From assembly GCA_900239685.1 (NCBI GenBank), contig OENT01000511.1, positions 39,226 through 103,225 on the forward strand: DNA of 64,000 nt, in the 5' to 3' direction. Below are positions 52,901-64,000 of the stretch, in pieces; positions within the stretch are counted from its first letter, which is position 1; every line of letters begins with the position of its first letter. Source of the DNA: Rotaria macrura. Taxonomy: Eukaryota > Rotifera > Eurotatoria > Philodinida > Philodinidae. The notes beneath the pieces were generated by a model that searched no databases, was not told the origin of the DNA, and worked only from the letters and a program-made list of their open reading frames with translations. A program made the position numbers and the translations under genes.

Positions 52901-55900
52901 AGATAATAGACATGAAACCTTAGTTTAAAAATCTCGATAGGAATTAATATTATCGTTAAGAATCTCTGTCAACATGATCTGATATCGATAGGGAAAACAT
53001 TGTTGAAATTGAAATGAAATATCTGACGATGTTCCCTCGTGATTGTTATACTTGAATAGGACATCATTTCAATTGGCAGTATTCGATTGGATTTATGACC
53101 AGAACTCAAAACAAGAAATCGTACAATAACTTCGGCGATTAGTTCATTCTACTAGATTTCCAGTATCTTAAAAGAAAAATTCATCGTAATAATTTTCATG
53201 TGAAGTTCTATGAGTCAAACAAATAGATCTTCTGGTATTTATAATATCCTGAACATTTTTGAAAAGAACATAGCACCTAATCATCAGAAATTTCATTGAT
53301 TTCGATTAAAACTTAAAGTACATTATAAAACTATCAAGATTTCCATCTGATCACTATAGCTTTGAATGATATTCCTTAATCAGATTTCACTTCGAACTAA
53401 ATTCACATGCAATCATATGAATTCTGTTAAAATTTCTTCGTGTATGTTATGAAAGTATGCCTGAGTAATGTCGAAAACTATGTTCTTCATCATTTTACAT
53501 AAAATATAATGGAATAATAGCAGCTATTTGTTTGTGACATTCACTGTCGAGTAAGTTCTTCATCATGAAAACTCTACGTTTTATATTTTGTTTAAATACA
53601 CGAAGTTCGATTTCTTTGGGTGATTGTAAACGTGCATGAGTACCATTTTTTTTTGTATTAGTACGTCTCTAATATTTATATGAACACCGATATTGTAACT
53701 ACGATCTTCACATATCCACTATTTACCTGTAGTTTTTTTTTGTTTACTAGCATAATACATCTAATTATCACGAACTAACAATGATTTGCCGTTACTACTT
53801 ATAATAAATGATATGGTACTGATCATAATTAGTTATAGATCGTTTTATAAGATTACAAACCAGTGTGAAATATATGATACATCACAGCATTTATAAAGCT
53901 AGAAATCCTTCTGTATACTCTTTTCAATTCTAGTATAAATTAGCCTAATAATTAGAGTTTATTTGCTTTAGTTCTAATTTTAATAACGTCTTTTTGGTTT
54001 TAGAGGGAGCGTTGATTAAGTTATCTCTATCTAGTCTATTTTCTAAACTGTTCTTTTATATGATATGCGAGACGTTTTTATTATACATGCTATTATTATG
54101 TTTAATGATTGCGCCTCATGTTCTTTGATTATTTTTCAGATCGCCCAAATTTTATTCGATCATGTTTACAACATCAACTCTACTAAGGTTTCAACCTTGC
54201 CGTCTTCGAACTTTCCTACATTACTTAGTACATTCGTTATGGATTCTATTAGCAAAGTTTGAAGAAATTATTAATTTAACCGAGAATGAACAACGAAAAA
54301 TAGCTTTTGAATTGCATACAAATATAATTATGGTTCTACAAAGTTAAAGTCGTTAGAAGAAAAAGATGAAACGATATAATTCAAACTAACTTGTATTCTT
54401 TATGTTTTGATTTGAATACATTTTCAGTTGGTTAATAGTTGAAATATATGTAACTACTAATTACAAGGAAATCTCATGAATTGTAATGATTTGATTAATC
54501 AAACTTGGGATTCATGTAACCAAAGGGAAAAAACTAATAAAAAAATGAGTTTTAATTCTCAATATGTGATTTATATTTAATCAAATTTATTAAAACGTCA
54601 TCCTATCGTGAATAGTGAGTCTATTCTGTTTGTTGTTCATATAGAATATGAACGAATTCAATAATTCATCGATGAACATGAAAACACCATCATAGGACGA
54701 AAATGTAAAGCATCAGTTTTCTTTACTTGACAATATCAAAGAATTTGTTTTTGTTCTTTCTATTTACATAATTGATATCTGTCAATGGCATCATGCGAAT
54801 CTCATGAGAATAAATTCACTAATGACAACCATCGATTTCTTTTCGTTTTCAACTCTAGATTTAAGAAATACGCTATTGAATCAATCTTATTCATACAAAT
54901 TATTCCACTAAAAGAAATTGTATTTTAACTTACTTCATTCCAAGATCTGTTAGAAGATGCGGTTCAAGTTTCATTAAATGATTTTGAAAGAAGTCTTTCG
55001 CTGCTTTAGGTTCAAAATCATCTTCATCAATAATCTAAATAAATAACTTGTTGTTGTGTCCTTTGAAGAGCAACGGAAATTTGAACTCTTTTATTTTACC
55101 TCAGCAAACCAACGAAAACATTGCTCACGATCATTGGGATAAACAGCTTGTTCGGCTAAACATATCCATATTGTTTTCGAATGTTCAGCAGATAGATACA
55201 TTCGCCCTTCTTTCAATGTAAATCTGCAACAAGAAAAATATACAGGAATGAATTATTTTTTGTTCGATTTCAAACTTCGAATTTAAGTTTTTACTTGAGA
55301 AAATTCAATCGTTCATGAATCTGTTGATTATGATTAAATCTACCATCTGGATAATATTCCTCTGGTAAAACATTGGATTTAATTTCTAAAGAACATGATA
55401 ATTCATTCATCTACCATAAGTCTGCACATCTTTCTTGATACAATTATTGACTTCTAGCTTATTACAATCCTACTACAAATGAATAAAATTTCAACACACT
55501 AAGCTATAATCACAAAGATCTTGTTGAAATGATTTCACCATCTATAACATTCAAAGGTATACATCCAATGGGAAAAAGACAGTCATTATTGAAACATAGA
55601 ACTATCGATTACTCAAGCCTATCTATTCTTTCTCGTAAATATATGACTGGGTCAAATATGCCTCGATAGTGCATGATTAGCAGCCATGAAAATCTTAGAA
55701 GATATTTAGAAAAATTAAAATCTTATGGTGATTCTGGTTTCTGACCAACATGACTGATCCCAACTATTCGTAAAAAGAAAGACGTGTGACAATTTTCAAC
55801 GCAGATGAAAACCTTTTTCTTTCATTATTTTTATGACAGTCGTTCTGTGTCATTGAAAAAAAGGCAGTAAGCTCTTTTAATTGAGAGAGGACACGACGTT

Positions 55901-58900
55901 ACAATCTATCTCGACTTCCTTCCTCTTGTCTTTCATTTGGGTTGACCTTGCACTGAACAAAGCATGCTCTAGGTTACTTTGTTGTTCATACTTTTCTATA
56001 AGTGACTGTTCGATAACCATTGGCACGTGTATAATTGCTAAAGGAACGAATGTCATGAGTTCATTATGATTCTATCTATTTTGATTTTAGCATTATCGTG
56101 TACTGACCTATCAAAATAGATTGCAAACTATTTCAATTCTTCCTGGGAACTTATGCTGCAACTTTTTAGCAAATAGGTCGGTGTAACATCTTCTGAGTTG
56201 AGAAAAATTACAATCAAAGTTTACCTTCTTTGTTTTGTCTTGCATTTTCCATATATTGACAAAGATTTTCCGTCACAACACGAGTGAGTTCATACTTTTT
56301 TTCTAATATATCAATAACACCAGTACGATTCTGTGGACCCGGCATGCGTGGAATGTTTTGTGCAAAAACACCCTCATGGAATTGCATACATATTTCTTTT
56401 AATTGCTTCAATGAAATAATAACATGACCACGATTATGTTTAACTTCATCCATAAATTTATCAAGCCATAGTAATTTTGTTTTTTCTTTTTCTTGTAGAC
56501 AACTGTAATCAAGAATTTTCAAATGTGCTGTTAATGCTTGATCAATGATTTCATTTGGTAAATGTTGATCATGTGCTATATTCCATAATAATTCAAGAAC
56601 TTTGTTCGCCATTAAACCTTCTTTATCATCTTCAGCTAATCGACGAATTAGTTCAAGTAATTTTTCTTGTTGTTTCTTACTTGCCTTTGTCCAGCTTTCC
56701 TAGAAGATAACAATCACAGAAAAAATTATGTTTGTCACAATAAAAAAAAAGGATTTCTTTTCAATACTCGAAAACAATCAAATAAATGCTCAAGTTGTTC
56801 AGGTGTAAAATCCCATGCTAATTTGGCGAGTAAATCATGCACATTTTTCTCAATAGCTTCGTGCTTGCCATACGACGAATTCCATATTTTATCCAGATCT
56901 ATTCGACTTAATGCTTCTTCTTTTATAATAAAACGAAGAATCTTCTCCAATTTTTCGACATATTGTGGTTGATGTAAACAATCACGTAGAACAATATCGA
57001 GTACTTGATTTTCTTTTATCCATTGCTGTCAAACAAAATTTATTGAAGAAATACTGTCATCATCTAAGAAGTCAATGTTTCTTACAATTAATTTTTCAGC
57101 TGTTAAACTTTCAGGTTCTTCAGATCGATTTAATGGCGAACGTTGGATTGTATTAAGATTCATGATCAATTTATTTACTTCATTGAGAGCATTCATTTTA
57201 CCACTAAAGGAATTGGTTTGAAGAATTCTAGAAAATAAATAATATGTTGATACTATTTCATCCGAAGAAAATTCTCAATAATTAATCAAATTCATCGAAT
57301 CAAGTATAATAAAAATATGATTTCATTCATGTTCAAGGAATCCTTTGTAATTTTAATCTTTGCCAAACTCTATTTGATGTCATCTTAGGAAAGGTAGCTT
57401 TTTAGATCGAGAAGGAAATTCTTATGCTGGAAGATTACTAGAAAAGCATTTGTAAAGAATGGTGCATGATGAAAAAAAAAAAGAATACGTTCAATTGGTG
57501 AACACTACTGGAATCCATATCATGATGATGGATAGAACAAGATGAAACTACAACTACGGACAACTGATGAATATTGATCAAGTTTACAGTGAAGTTTCAT
57601 AGAAAGAACGACAAACTCTTTCCTAAAATTTAATCTACATGCTTTGTTTTCTAGTCCTAGAAGTATCAAGAAAAATGAATCTGTGTAAACCTTATTTCAT
57701 AGACAAAGAGTTTGAAAGATTTCAAATATGACTCAGTCTCAACGAGGCATAATCGTGGCCACAATATAAAAATAAAGATTAACAAAACAATTTGATATGT
57801 TCGTGCGTAGTGTACGTTCTTTTCTAAATGAAACAAAACTAACATGCGAGCAGAGATCATCCTATAGGAAAACATGATTCTTCACATTTTCATGTAAGCA
57901 TTCACTTGAATAATCAATATTTGGTGTCGATTAATTATTCGTAAGCGTAGGTACCTTTGCAACATACTCATCAAGTATATATGTGCTCAGCTTGTTTGTT
58001 TCTATTCAGTTTGAAAAACGATTTATCTCGCACTAGAGAAAAATTCCCGGGTCTATTTTTGAAATAATTGAACAAGTAATTGATAATGTTTTCACTAGTT
58101 TAGTTAATCTCAATTAGATATTAGTCATCTATAGCATCGTTGATTACAAATAAAAATCGATAGAATGATATAAAATACGAAAAATCAGCAGCAGTCATCT
58201 TTCACTCAGCATTTACTTGATGTATCATTTATTGATGTTTAATATTATTCCATTTGGCATAAAGCATTGACATCCAACTATCAAGTAGAGATGTTTGAAG
58301 TCATATGACTTTCGGACATGAAGGTTTGCGCAAAAGTAAACAAAATTTTAAAAAAGTAAGCTTTGTCTCCGAGAGACTGATATTCAAAGGTTCAATTAAT
58401 AAATTCAGAGAAAGTAAAATTACTGAAGATGTAGTTATGCGAACAAAACGTTTTTCAAGTAGAACTAAAAGTTAATTTGAAATTTAATGAATCAGAAAAA
58501 AATGTCTACTACATTAATGATTTTGTTTCTAGAGTACGTTTCAAAAAACTATAATCGTTTGAATGATGATCATGACCATCGCTACTTTCTTCTTGAAATA
58601 TCTATGAAGAATAGATTGAGGTTTGTTTCCTGATGTAGAATGTTACTTTTTCTTCTCATAGAATACGCGCTTAACATCTGTGTGAAGTCAATAGGAAAAG
58701 TGCCTTGTCAATATTAGTTTCCATAGAGAAATATTTTAAGAGAAACAGAATAGATCGGTTAGTATTTTGTCTTACCTCAAAATCATTTTAAGTCTAAGTG
58801 CATCTAAATTTCGGCATTCTTTTTCATTGTCAGGTATACGTGAAGCCAAGTAACGTAACCACCTAATGACTGTTGATAATGTATCACTTTTCGGTTCAGT

Positions 58901-60162
58901 CTTAGTTTCTATTTTCAGATCGTTTTCTGTTAATTTATCAAGAAATTGTGGAACGAAGTCCTAATAATAGAAAACAAGACAAAAATAAACAAATCTATGC
59001 TACTGTTGTCAAGATTAATGCTCACAATAATCGGTGCAAAATATTTTTTAACAGTTGCTTGTGTTAAATATTCATGGCAATGGCCCCAAGGTTTAAGTAA
59101 TGCAACAACGACGGATATCGTTAATTTTGTTTCCGATGATAGAAATCGAGTTAAAATTTTATCGAATCCACCTAAATCTCCGAATCGATTTATAAAATCA
59201 ACTAGCCAACCCTTGTTAAACAAAAATAAGACAATGACTAGATTGCTTTTTTCTTCTTCTTTACATGTAAAGTTCTTACCCGTTGTGGTAAACGAAATTC
59301 ATTCTGTGAAGCAAATATTTCCTTATCGGTTGCTAGTTGTAAATCACTTATACGACTATGACTTGACTGATGATATCTATAAGGTAATAGGAAAAAATCT
59401 AATGTTTCGCTATTGTTTCATTTAAAATAATCGAACATTACCGACAAGATGGATTCATCAGCAAACCAAGAACTTCAAGCAATGGTAAACAATCATCTTC
59501 AATTTTAAGTACACATAATTGAATAAAAACCATACAATTTTGATAAATATATTTCTAAATAATAAAAACAAAAACATAAGTATGTTTAACATTTTTGATT
59601 TTCAATTTATTTTATATTTTTCTACATACAAATATTTCATGTTTCCATGTTTGTACTGCTTCATCACAAAGAATTTTCGTAAAAGAATTTACAAGACTAT
59701 CTCGAATAAATCGTTGACATGAATCACTCTTTGTATCTAATTCTAGAATTAGACAAAAAAAATGATAAAACATTTTATATTTGACACTACTGTCGTTTTC
59801 TTTTTGAACTATTTACTATGTGCAGCGAGACGGGCAGCAGCTCTTAAACATTTGATTAATTCACCATCAGGCAAAACGGGTACAACCCAACGTGTTTGAT
59901 TCAATTGTTCTTCAAGTTTAATTAAATCGTTTAATGGAAATTTTATTTGGCCATTTTCATCATATATACTAGTATCATCGGTTTGTGTTGATAGTTGTTC
60001 ATCGTCAACATCATCAGATGATTCATTCTCCTGTATTGTTGAACTGATATAATCTGGTGGCATTTGCTGTTGTTGCAATTCGTTTGTATCCGATGATTCG
60101 GTCGTTGGTTGACCACTTCCATCAACTAATGATGATCGCATTGAATTATCTTTCGCTGTCAT
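38600..60162 (-). CDS. USP9X: Giant ubiquitin-specific protease USP9X / fat facets
   Basis: USP9X removes ubiquitin from many substrates and acts in endocytosis, polarity and TGF-beta signalling. Rebuilt as 38 minus-strand exons: 60162-59817, 59742-59630, 59554-59442, 59376-59280, 59211-59026, 58960-58776, 57227-57086, 57025-56768, 56699-56225, 55385-55295, 55223-55100, 55034-54934, 52527-52102, 52029-51901, 51834-51729, 51659-51489, 49551-48724, 47630-46748, 45598-45375, 45309-45080, 45019-44846, 44792-44651, 44585-44408, 43425-43278, 43200-43048, 42973-42867, 42813-42623, 42545-42451, 42389-42248, 42177-42096, 42026-41881, 40755-40579, 40506-40285, 40224-39893, 39826-39736, 39665-39586, 38974-38905, 38839-38600. 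All phases close: 2665 residues (human 2570). N-terminal [15 protein letters not shown] and [19 protein letters not shown] match the helical repeats; a ubiquitin-like domain starts near 886. The USP core has the Cys box [18 protein letters not shown] (Cys about 1624), zinc-ribbon pairs KICKDC and [24 protein letters not shown], and the His box [13 protein letters not shown] (His about 1949), then WYKFDDTDV. All catalytic residues are present. The start is the ATG reading MTAKDN, like human MTAT. Confidence 0.95.
40756..41880 (-). other. Long USP9X intron (1.1 kb)
   Basis: AT-rich intron between the exons ending YSSIGRHE and starting CEQLIRLN. No frame, repeat or nested gene was seen. Confidence 0.7.
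43426..44407 (-). other. Long USP9X intron (1.0 kb) inside the catalytic domain
   Basis: Separates the exon ending AKAEG from the one carrying the catalytic His. An 86-codon plus-strand frame at 43796-44056 has no features; nothing nested is supported. Confidence 0.65.
45599..46747 (-). other. Long USP9X intron (1.1 kb) just before the catalytic Cys exon
   Basis: AT-rich. A 65-codon plus-strand frame at 46366-46563 is Ser/Lys/Asn-rich with no splice context; not called. Confidence 0.6.
46914..46947 (-). repeat. Coding AAT triplet run giving poly-Asn in USP9X
   Basis: A trinucleotide run (ATT on the plus strand) in exon 18 encodes about a dozen consecutive Asn, followed by an acidic DDEDNELD stretch, in the linker upstream of the USP catalytic domain. 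Human USP9X has only a short linker there. A smaller five-Asn run lies in exon 16 (about 51564-51580). Confidence 0.9.
47631..48723 (-). other. Long USP9X intron (1.1 kb)
   Basis: AT-rich intron between the two largest exons. Nothing nested is seen. Confidence 0.65.
49552..51488 (-). other. Long USP9X intron (1.9 kb) with a CCCTA-rich patch
   Basis: Contains at about 50734-50880 a degenerate CCCTA-type array listed separately. The rest is AT-rich without a supported gene; a 77-codon minus-strand frame at 50505-50738 is not convincing. Confidence 0.6.
50734..50880 (-). repeat. Degenerate CCCTA/TAGGG array in a USP9X intron
   Basis: Words such as cctaccct, gccctaccctatga and cctatggg recur here. 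Reverse-complemented, they match the style of the array inside the hAT element at 9.4-10.1 kb (both contain a CCTACCCTATGA-like word). No hAT ends or target duplication were found around it, so it is either a decayed copy of the same family or an independent array. Confidence 0.55.
52528..54933 (-). other. Longest USP9X intron (2.4 kb)
   Basis: Separates LLTDLGMK from CFDRFFKSV. Plus-strand frames at 54065-54347 overlap each other and have AT-noise composition. No nested gene or element with visible ends is supported. Confidence 0.6.
55386..56224 (-). other. USP9X intron (0.8 kb)
   Basis: AT-rich intron between exons 9 and 10. A 62-codon plus-strand frame at 55881-56069 has no context. Nothing else is seen. 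Confidence 0.6.
57228..58775 (-). other. USP9X intron (1.5 kb)
   Basis: Between the exons ending LRLKMIL and starting with [14 protein letters not shown]-rich with no frame or repeat worth naming. Confidence 0.6.
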
Positions 60163-63100
60163 TGAATATTGAATAAATTTAAGTTTGTTTAAAGAAAAAA
60201 AAAGAAACGAGGGCGATGGATTTGTGCGCCCGAAACAAAATGGACTAAGGGGAAAATCTAAAATAAAATCGTTAAAAACATGATGAGTCATTTATTCATA
60301 AGCATCAAGAAAACAATAACAATAACAACAACAAACGAAAAAAAAAATATCCAACTTCGATTACAGGAAAATATCGTGATAAAAGTAAATAAATATTTGT
60401 TCGACAAATTTCAATAAGTCGTTGTCTTTTTTACGTCGTTTTCAACTCTAATCAATGTACAAATTGTCGTTTATAGTTCATGTGGAAAATTTTGAACTTT
60501 CTCAATAGAATTTTACTAGAACAAAAAAAAATAAACAATATTTAACAAATCACATTGCTCATTTATAAACATCGACTACATGGAGATAGAAAGAACATTC
60601 AACCAGCCATTCAACCCAGACGGAAGTCTCACTACGATGATTCATCGAAGGCGACAAGAAAAGATAGACGATTTTGTATGAATGTTTTTTTTTATTGTTT
60701 ACCATCAACTGGCGACATTCTAGTATTTCATGAAGAAATTTAGATGGCGTCAGAATAGTAGGAAGACAAATCTTTTTTTGAAAACTATCAGTTTTTAGTT
60801 TGCAACCCGTAGTTTATGGCTTAAAATATCATTGATGAAAATATGTGGTTATTCAAAAATTTTATATTAAATAAATAAGTCTACCGAGATCATCTTCGCA
60901 TGACAACGATATCAATACATTTTGTTGCAAACTTATTTCTGAAGGAAGGATCTAAAGAAGAAAAACATCGTTTTTTTAAATAATCGGACGTTCTCGTATT
61001 ACAGTTGACCAGATGATTTCATGAGGATGATGCACGGATAAGTAGACTTGTGTGAAACTTACCGATATATTTTCCATAGTTATAAGATATTATCAAAATC
61101 ATTCTATATCTCAATCAATACAAACATCTGAGCATTTCACTATGAATGAAATTTCATTACTATTTGTTAAATAATATTTGTTATTCCATAAAAACGGAAG
61201 ACACGTTGTGGTTTGTTTTCCGACACCAGATCAAGTTTTGTTGCTATTTCGTATCATGGTAAACATTGTAACATAATGTTCGGCGTAGAGAGAACGAGTA
61301 GCCATTGAAAAAACTTTGGTGAAACAAGCATCACGTCCTCAGCCAACGCCACACTTTTTGAAAGAAAAACAATATTATTCTACAAGTCTGAGGCAATTCA
61401 AAGTGCTCTGTATATGAGATGTATCATATTGTAGCATGGGGAAGAAAATTGTTCACATTGTCTAACTTGACAGCAATAGATGTTTGTACTTAATACTTCA
61501 ATCGTCGATTTTATCGTTATCTTCAATAATGTGATTCCATAGAAACAAAAGATCGACGTTGGTGTGCACCGAAAGAGTGTCATTACATCTGACATACAAT
61601 CTTGAATTATTCAAAGTAAGAACCAAGTGATTTGAAAGTATCGATCGTAAAAAAATCAATCTTTAAGAAAAATGAAAAGATTCGAATAATGTTTCTCTTT
61701 TCCATAGTTTCGAGTTGAATGGAGAACAAATCTAGTACTAGCCATTTGAAGAAGCTTTTTTTCCTATCATCCCTCATACCAATCTAGACATTCGAGGGAA
61801 AAAAAAGTACAAAACTCAATTTCTATTCCAACATTCTTACTCGTTAACTCTACATGTTCATAAATCAACAGAAAATTCGCATCCATAAAAATTTTAGTAT
61901 TTTATTCATGAGTAGTTATCAGGTAAAACCTGACCATCTTTTCTGTTCTCTTCACTCATTTACTCATACAGATAGGTGCATTTATGACACTAATCAAGGT
62001 TTTTCGATGCTTGTTTTTATTAGTCATAAAAACAATAACGAATAGTTTAGAGAGCGTTGCACTAAACGGCAAGTGAATAATACTATCATGTATCATCAAC
62101 AGGACAAACAGTATACCAAAGAATGAAATACTTTAAAGTATGCAAACGAAATGGAATTGTCATAAAACTAAGTGCTGACAGCAGATATAAATTGTGTTGA
62201 TGAATACTCTTCAAGAATAATCTTTTACATCTTAATAGATAGCAATTCACTTACGGTATCTCTCATGTTTATAAAAACATGAAGTGAGGCATGAAGTAAC
62301 ATGAGTGATGATGATTTGCAAATCAAAAGTATGAAGACAATCATTTTCTTCTCGTGTTAAAAGCATGACATATTTTTATCGAAAATGAGTAATAAAATGG
62401 AATGTAATGTTTTCTACTTCTCTTTTATTTCTGATTTTGTTTAGTCACAAGTAAGTCTAGATGAGAAATTTTTTGGCAGTCACTCATTAAAACCTACACC
62501 AATGATTGTTTCTTTACTTAGACAATGGCTCATCATGCATAGAGAAAATCGTACTACTTGTATCTCACATGTTTAATACATTATTTAATTTATTATTACT
62601 ATGCAATGCAAAGAAATTTTTAACAATATTTCTTCATAAATACTGAATATTCTCAAGTATTGTAATGATTAGCAGTAGAAAGTTTTTGTGATACTACATA
62701 AACAAAAATGTACATATCCTTGTGTTCACGCCATTCATTGTTGAGTACATGTTTTTTTAATGTCATGTTTATTTTCCTATTAATTATGATTATTGAAGTT
62801 TTTGATGATGATGATTTAGAACTGAAGAAACTCGACAAGTTTACCCAGTAAAATTTATGCCATTTTATAAAATCAATTATAAGATGCAGATCTTTGAAAA
62901 TTTGATTAGTAATATCAAAGAATAGTTTCAGTTATTGAATAAGTGCTTAAAGACCCAAGAATTTTAAGTAATCAAATTATATTGTTTATTTTTCTTACGT
63001 TGAAAAACTTTATTCAATAGAACGAACACACGTTTCTAAAATACACCATTTTTCTAATGTTAAATTTAAAAACATAATACGTCATCTTTATTATGAATAG

Positions 63101-64000
63101 AATTATAATCAAGTATAGGGAAATACCTCAGTTTAGTATAGTACCCAGGAGTCTGCTTAATCGTACTGTTGAAAGTCAAAAGTGATTAATTAGTATTTTA
63201 AAAATATAAAAATATCATGACCGGAAATTTGAAACACAATTAAATTTTCGTTAGCGAAGAAGTAGAGAACATGTGAGCATTTGATTAAACTGTTGATTTT
63301 GAGAGGTGATGTTCGACATTTTCTTTAGATGCATTCCTTACTCAACTAAATCGAGAATGAACAGTTTTTTCATTCTTTAACTCCTATCTTCCTTAGAACT
63401 ACACAAACAATTTCGTTGTATCCTTTTGATTCATAGAGTAAAACAAAAATAAAAAAAAGAACTCAATAGTATTGCTTTTTTTGCAACGGTATGACAATTA
63501 CTTACTTCGAAAAAACAAAAATAAGAAACATTTTTAATGAGTCAGTTCAATTAAATTGTTTTCCCCTACTACTTAATGTACAGGTGATTCTACGTTTTTC
63601 TCTTATTGATACTTGAGGAAGTATTTCAACAGATAATTGTGATACTGGTATCATCCCGTTTCATCGACACACCCTTCATTTTCCCTCGTGGTCGACAGAA
63701 AATTTTTTCCTATTTCGGCGACAAAATGTTTTTCGTACTTTGTCGACAACTATTTTCTCCCTTTGATATGCCGCAATTTAATAATTAAACGCTTGGTTGA
63801 AAAGTTAAGGTTCAATTAATAAATCACACAATAAATATCCAGCTTTTTTCAAGTTAAAAGTCACTTGGTATGTGATTTAGTGAATAGAAGTCAAAATTTA
63901 CTTCGATATTAACACAAGTTTGATTGGATAAAGTTTTGCAGAATGTCCGTTGAGTTTCTCTATTTATTTATCTGAAAATCGTTGTGAGTGAAACGTAACT
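60163..64000. other. Upstream flank of USP9X, no gene supported
   Basis: The USP9X promoter and 5' UTR should lie at the left edge; the reading frame stays open upstream of the chosen ATG to about 60291 but loses the resemblance to USP9X. Beyond it only short noise-like frames occur (60555-60743, 61854-62045, 62653-62838). A small degenerate repeat near 63.65-63.76 kb is noted in the findings. Confidence 0.5.

Noticed and set aside
58946..59425. Open frame of 159 codons on the plus strand
   Set aside because: It lies antisense across USP9X exons 4-5 and the codon pattern is explained by the minus-strand exons.
60163..60291. Longer USP9X N-terminus starting at 60291
   Set aside because: The extension has no resemblance to USP9X, whereas the ATG at 60162 gives MTAKDN, matching the family's MTA start.
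1..64000. tRNA genes, rRNA, CRISPR arrays, bacterial-type operons or a defence island
   Set aside because: No B-box/cloverleaf, no direct-repeat/spacer array and no prokaryotic gene structure were seen; all confident genes are intron-split animal genes.

Overview
This window is eukaryotic nuclear DNA from an animal. It is AT-rich, its genes are split by many introns (mostly 45-70 bp, a few of 0.6-2.4 kb), and every recognisable protein resembles a metazoan family. Short introns, degenerate AT-rich intergenic DNA and sites that look like spliced-leader acceptors suggest a bdelloid rotifer (Rotaria-like). That placement is an inference from style; no clade-diagnostic marker is present. I see no rRNA, tRNA or CRISPR.

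Layout: (1) 0.2-4.1 kb holds a divergent pair of ER genes, TRAP-delta (SSR4, minus) and an SDF2-type MIR-domain protein (plus). (2) 4.1-15.1 kb has almost no genes. It contains a 725-bp non-autonomous hAT-type element with an exact 8-bp target duplication and an interior rich in TAGGG-like pentamers, plus one undecided coding-like patch near 14 kb. (3) 15.1-17.1 kb is a five-exon PIM-family kinase (minus). (4) 20.7-22.7 kb is a KIAA1143/DUF4604 homologue (minus). (5) 25.1-27.0 kb is a four-exon low-complexity protein I do not recognise (minus). (6) 28.32-28.74 kb is a second hAT-type miniature element with an exact 8-bp duplication. (7) 29.9-34.1 kb is a tight same-strand pair, POLR2D (RNA polymerase II subunit RPB4) followed 97 bp later by striatin (17 exons). 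It looks like a two-gene operon resolved by polyadenylation plus trans-splicing. (8) 38.6-60.2 kb is one giant gene, the USP9X/fat facets deubiquitinase. It was rebuilt here as 38 exons giving 2665 residues with every intron phase consistent. (9) 60.2-64 kb has no gene I can support.

Together the genes are housekeeping or signalling functions: ER translocation and folding, transcription, STRIPAK phosphatase scaffolding, a survival-type kinase and a large deubiquitinase. I found no clear defence system or horizontally acquired cassette. The most distinctive material is the two intact-looking hAT miniature elements, the POLR2D-striatin operon-like arrangement, and a few orphan coding-like segments.
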